Positions 38,543-39,054 of a DNA stretch of 39,054 bases are shown here, in pieces; positions within the stretch are counted from its first letter, which is position 1, and each line of letters starts with the position of its first letter. A program made the translations under genes and the position numbers. The stretch is taken from positions 1 to 39,054 of the forward strand of contig JAUVTV010000004.1 of the NCBI GenBank assembly GCA_030601305.1, written 5' to 3'. Under the pieces are notes generated by a model, which saw only the letters and a program-made list of their open reading frames with translations, had not been told where the DNA came from and searched no databases. This DNA is from Candidatus Eiseniibacteriota bacterium (lineage in GTDB: Bacteria; Eisenbacteria; RBG-16-71-46; CAIMUX01; WJJG01).

Positions 38543-39054
38543 CTAGTTCAGGAACTTCTCGTCGTCCAGTGACGCCGGCCGGCTCTCCTCGTCGTCTGCG
38601 GGACGCAGGAGCGCCAGGGCGGCCGCCCGCGTGTGCAGGTAGTTGACGCCGCGGATGGGTCCCATCTCGCCGAAGCTCAAGAAACCGGCCATCGGCACGC
38701 GATAGCCCAGCGCGCGCTCGACCTGGCGCACGGGCACCAGCGACCGATTCGGATCACGCCCCTTCTGAGCCCAGCTGCCGAAGAGGATTCCCCCGTGCGC
38801 GCGCGTGTCCAGCCCCTGCGGCAGGAGGAGCATCTGCATGTCGTCCACGAGATTGTCATCCCACACATGGAAGCAGATGGTCTGGCCTTCGTCGACCTCA
38901 CCGGGTAGCGTGATCGCGTTTGCCGACTGATTCACGTCGAGTACCGGCAGCACCAGGAAGCCGCCGCGCCCGAATCTCTCCTTGGCTTCGCGTACCGCCT
39001 GCCCGAGCATCAGCCCGCCCTGGAGCATGCTGCGCTCGTCGGCCGGAAGCTCAT
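38543..39054 (-). CDS. FIST C-domain protein, 3' part only
   Basis: The gene enters from the right edge; the visible 169 codons run from ELPADERSMLQGGLML to the stop at 38543. GGILFGSWAQKGRDPN and PMAGFLSFGEMGPIRGVNYL match the FIST_C fold (a Gly-rich loop followed by GE-x-GP and a C-terminal helix with 'LHTRAAALALL'). FIST proteins are sensory or small-molecule-binding domains. The N-terminal FIST_N domain is outside the window, so length and start cannot be judged. It is convergent with the M48 gene. Confidence 0.8.
   Translation of the reverse strand, partial: ELPADERSMLQGGLMLGQAVREAKERFGRGGFLVLPVLDVNQSANAITLPGEVDEGQTICFHVWDDNLVDDMQMLLLPQGLDTRAHGGILFGSWAQKGRDPNRSLVPVRQVERALGYRVPMAGFLSFGEMGPIRGVNYLHTRAAALALLRPADDEESRPASLDDEKFLN

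Noticed and set aside
1-39054. CRISPR arrays, tRNA or rRNA genes, insertion sequences
   Set aside because: No regularly spaced repeats, no cloverleaf with anticodon and CCA pattern, and no transposase-like frame were seen.

Overview
The window looks like chromosomal DNA of a high-GC, uncultivated FCB-group bacterium, of the Eisenbacteria / Krumholzibacteriota / Latescibacteria kind. The inference rests on many exported proteins (FG-GAP propeller, gingipain-like C25 and papain-like C1A peptidases, MAM-like modules) that end in the same FlgD-Ig-like C-terminal domain: a GRxVRxL motif, then W-x-G-x-D-x-x-G-x-x-x-x-x-G-x-Y, then a short basic end. No 16S rRNA or other taxonomic marker is present, so this placement is tentative. 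UGA is an ordinary stop here: the S4, sigma-factor, MutL-like, thioredoxin-like and 143-aa genes all end in TGA.

Main discovery. Three genes (7366-8430, 8544-9626, 25906-26991) each have a good ribosome binding site, a signal peptide and an in-frame UGA at codon 40-43, and then stay open for more than 300 codons. In all three the UGA sits at the first position of a thioredoxin-type redox motif (U-A-Y-C, U-T-T-C, U-G-G-C). In each a hairpin with a five-base loop lies 19-26 nt after the UGA, where bacterial SECIS elements lie; two of the loops carry GGU at exactly +20 to +22. These look like exported selenoproteins: an Omp28/thioredoxin-like domain, a beta-rich middle and a C-terminal FlgD-Ig domain. 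A standard gene caller would miss the N-terminal half of the redox domain in all three.

Layout. 1-979 (-): 5' part of a C25 (gingipain-like) gene with a suspicious G8 tract. 1196-6465 (-): five-gene run of FG-GAP seven-blade propeller, S4 RNA-binding protein, GNAT, TIM-barrel protein and unknown protein. 6614-7045 (+): winged-helix/coiled-coil small protein, followed by a relic GNAT 5' end on the minus strand. 7366-11806 (+): selenoprotein 1, terminator, selenoprotein 2 and an exported C1A protease. 12025-15373 (+): sdhCDAB, then a ten-TM DMT-like permease. 16733-19491 (-): ECF sigma factor translationally coupled to a membrane VWA protein containing a TonB-plug-like segment. 20267-25794 (+): tight operon of HD hydrolase, AmmeMemoRadiSam radical SAM enzyme, YjbQ, long MutL-like protein and thioredoxin-like protein, then selenoprotein 3. 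27066-33272 (-): secreted class II glutamine-amidotransferase-like protein and a complete C25 protease. 33413-39054: 6-bladed propeller, Cys-rich repeat protein, propeller-transglutaminase, M48 lipoprotein peptidase and a FIST protein running off the right edge.

A dispersed imperfect palindrome (three copies, about 37 nt, conserved core GGATGRCTTCTGCCACGGG) occurs at 1155, 16470 and 34638. Two closely similar promoters (TTGCSC, 17 nt, TATTCT with TGC before the -10) lie next to two of the copies. No tRNA, rRNA, CRISPR array or insertion sequence was seen, and no selA/selB/selC/selD gene is in the window.
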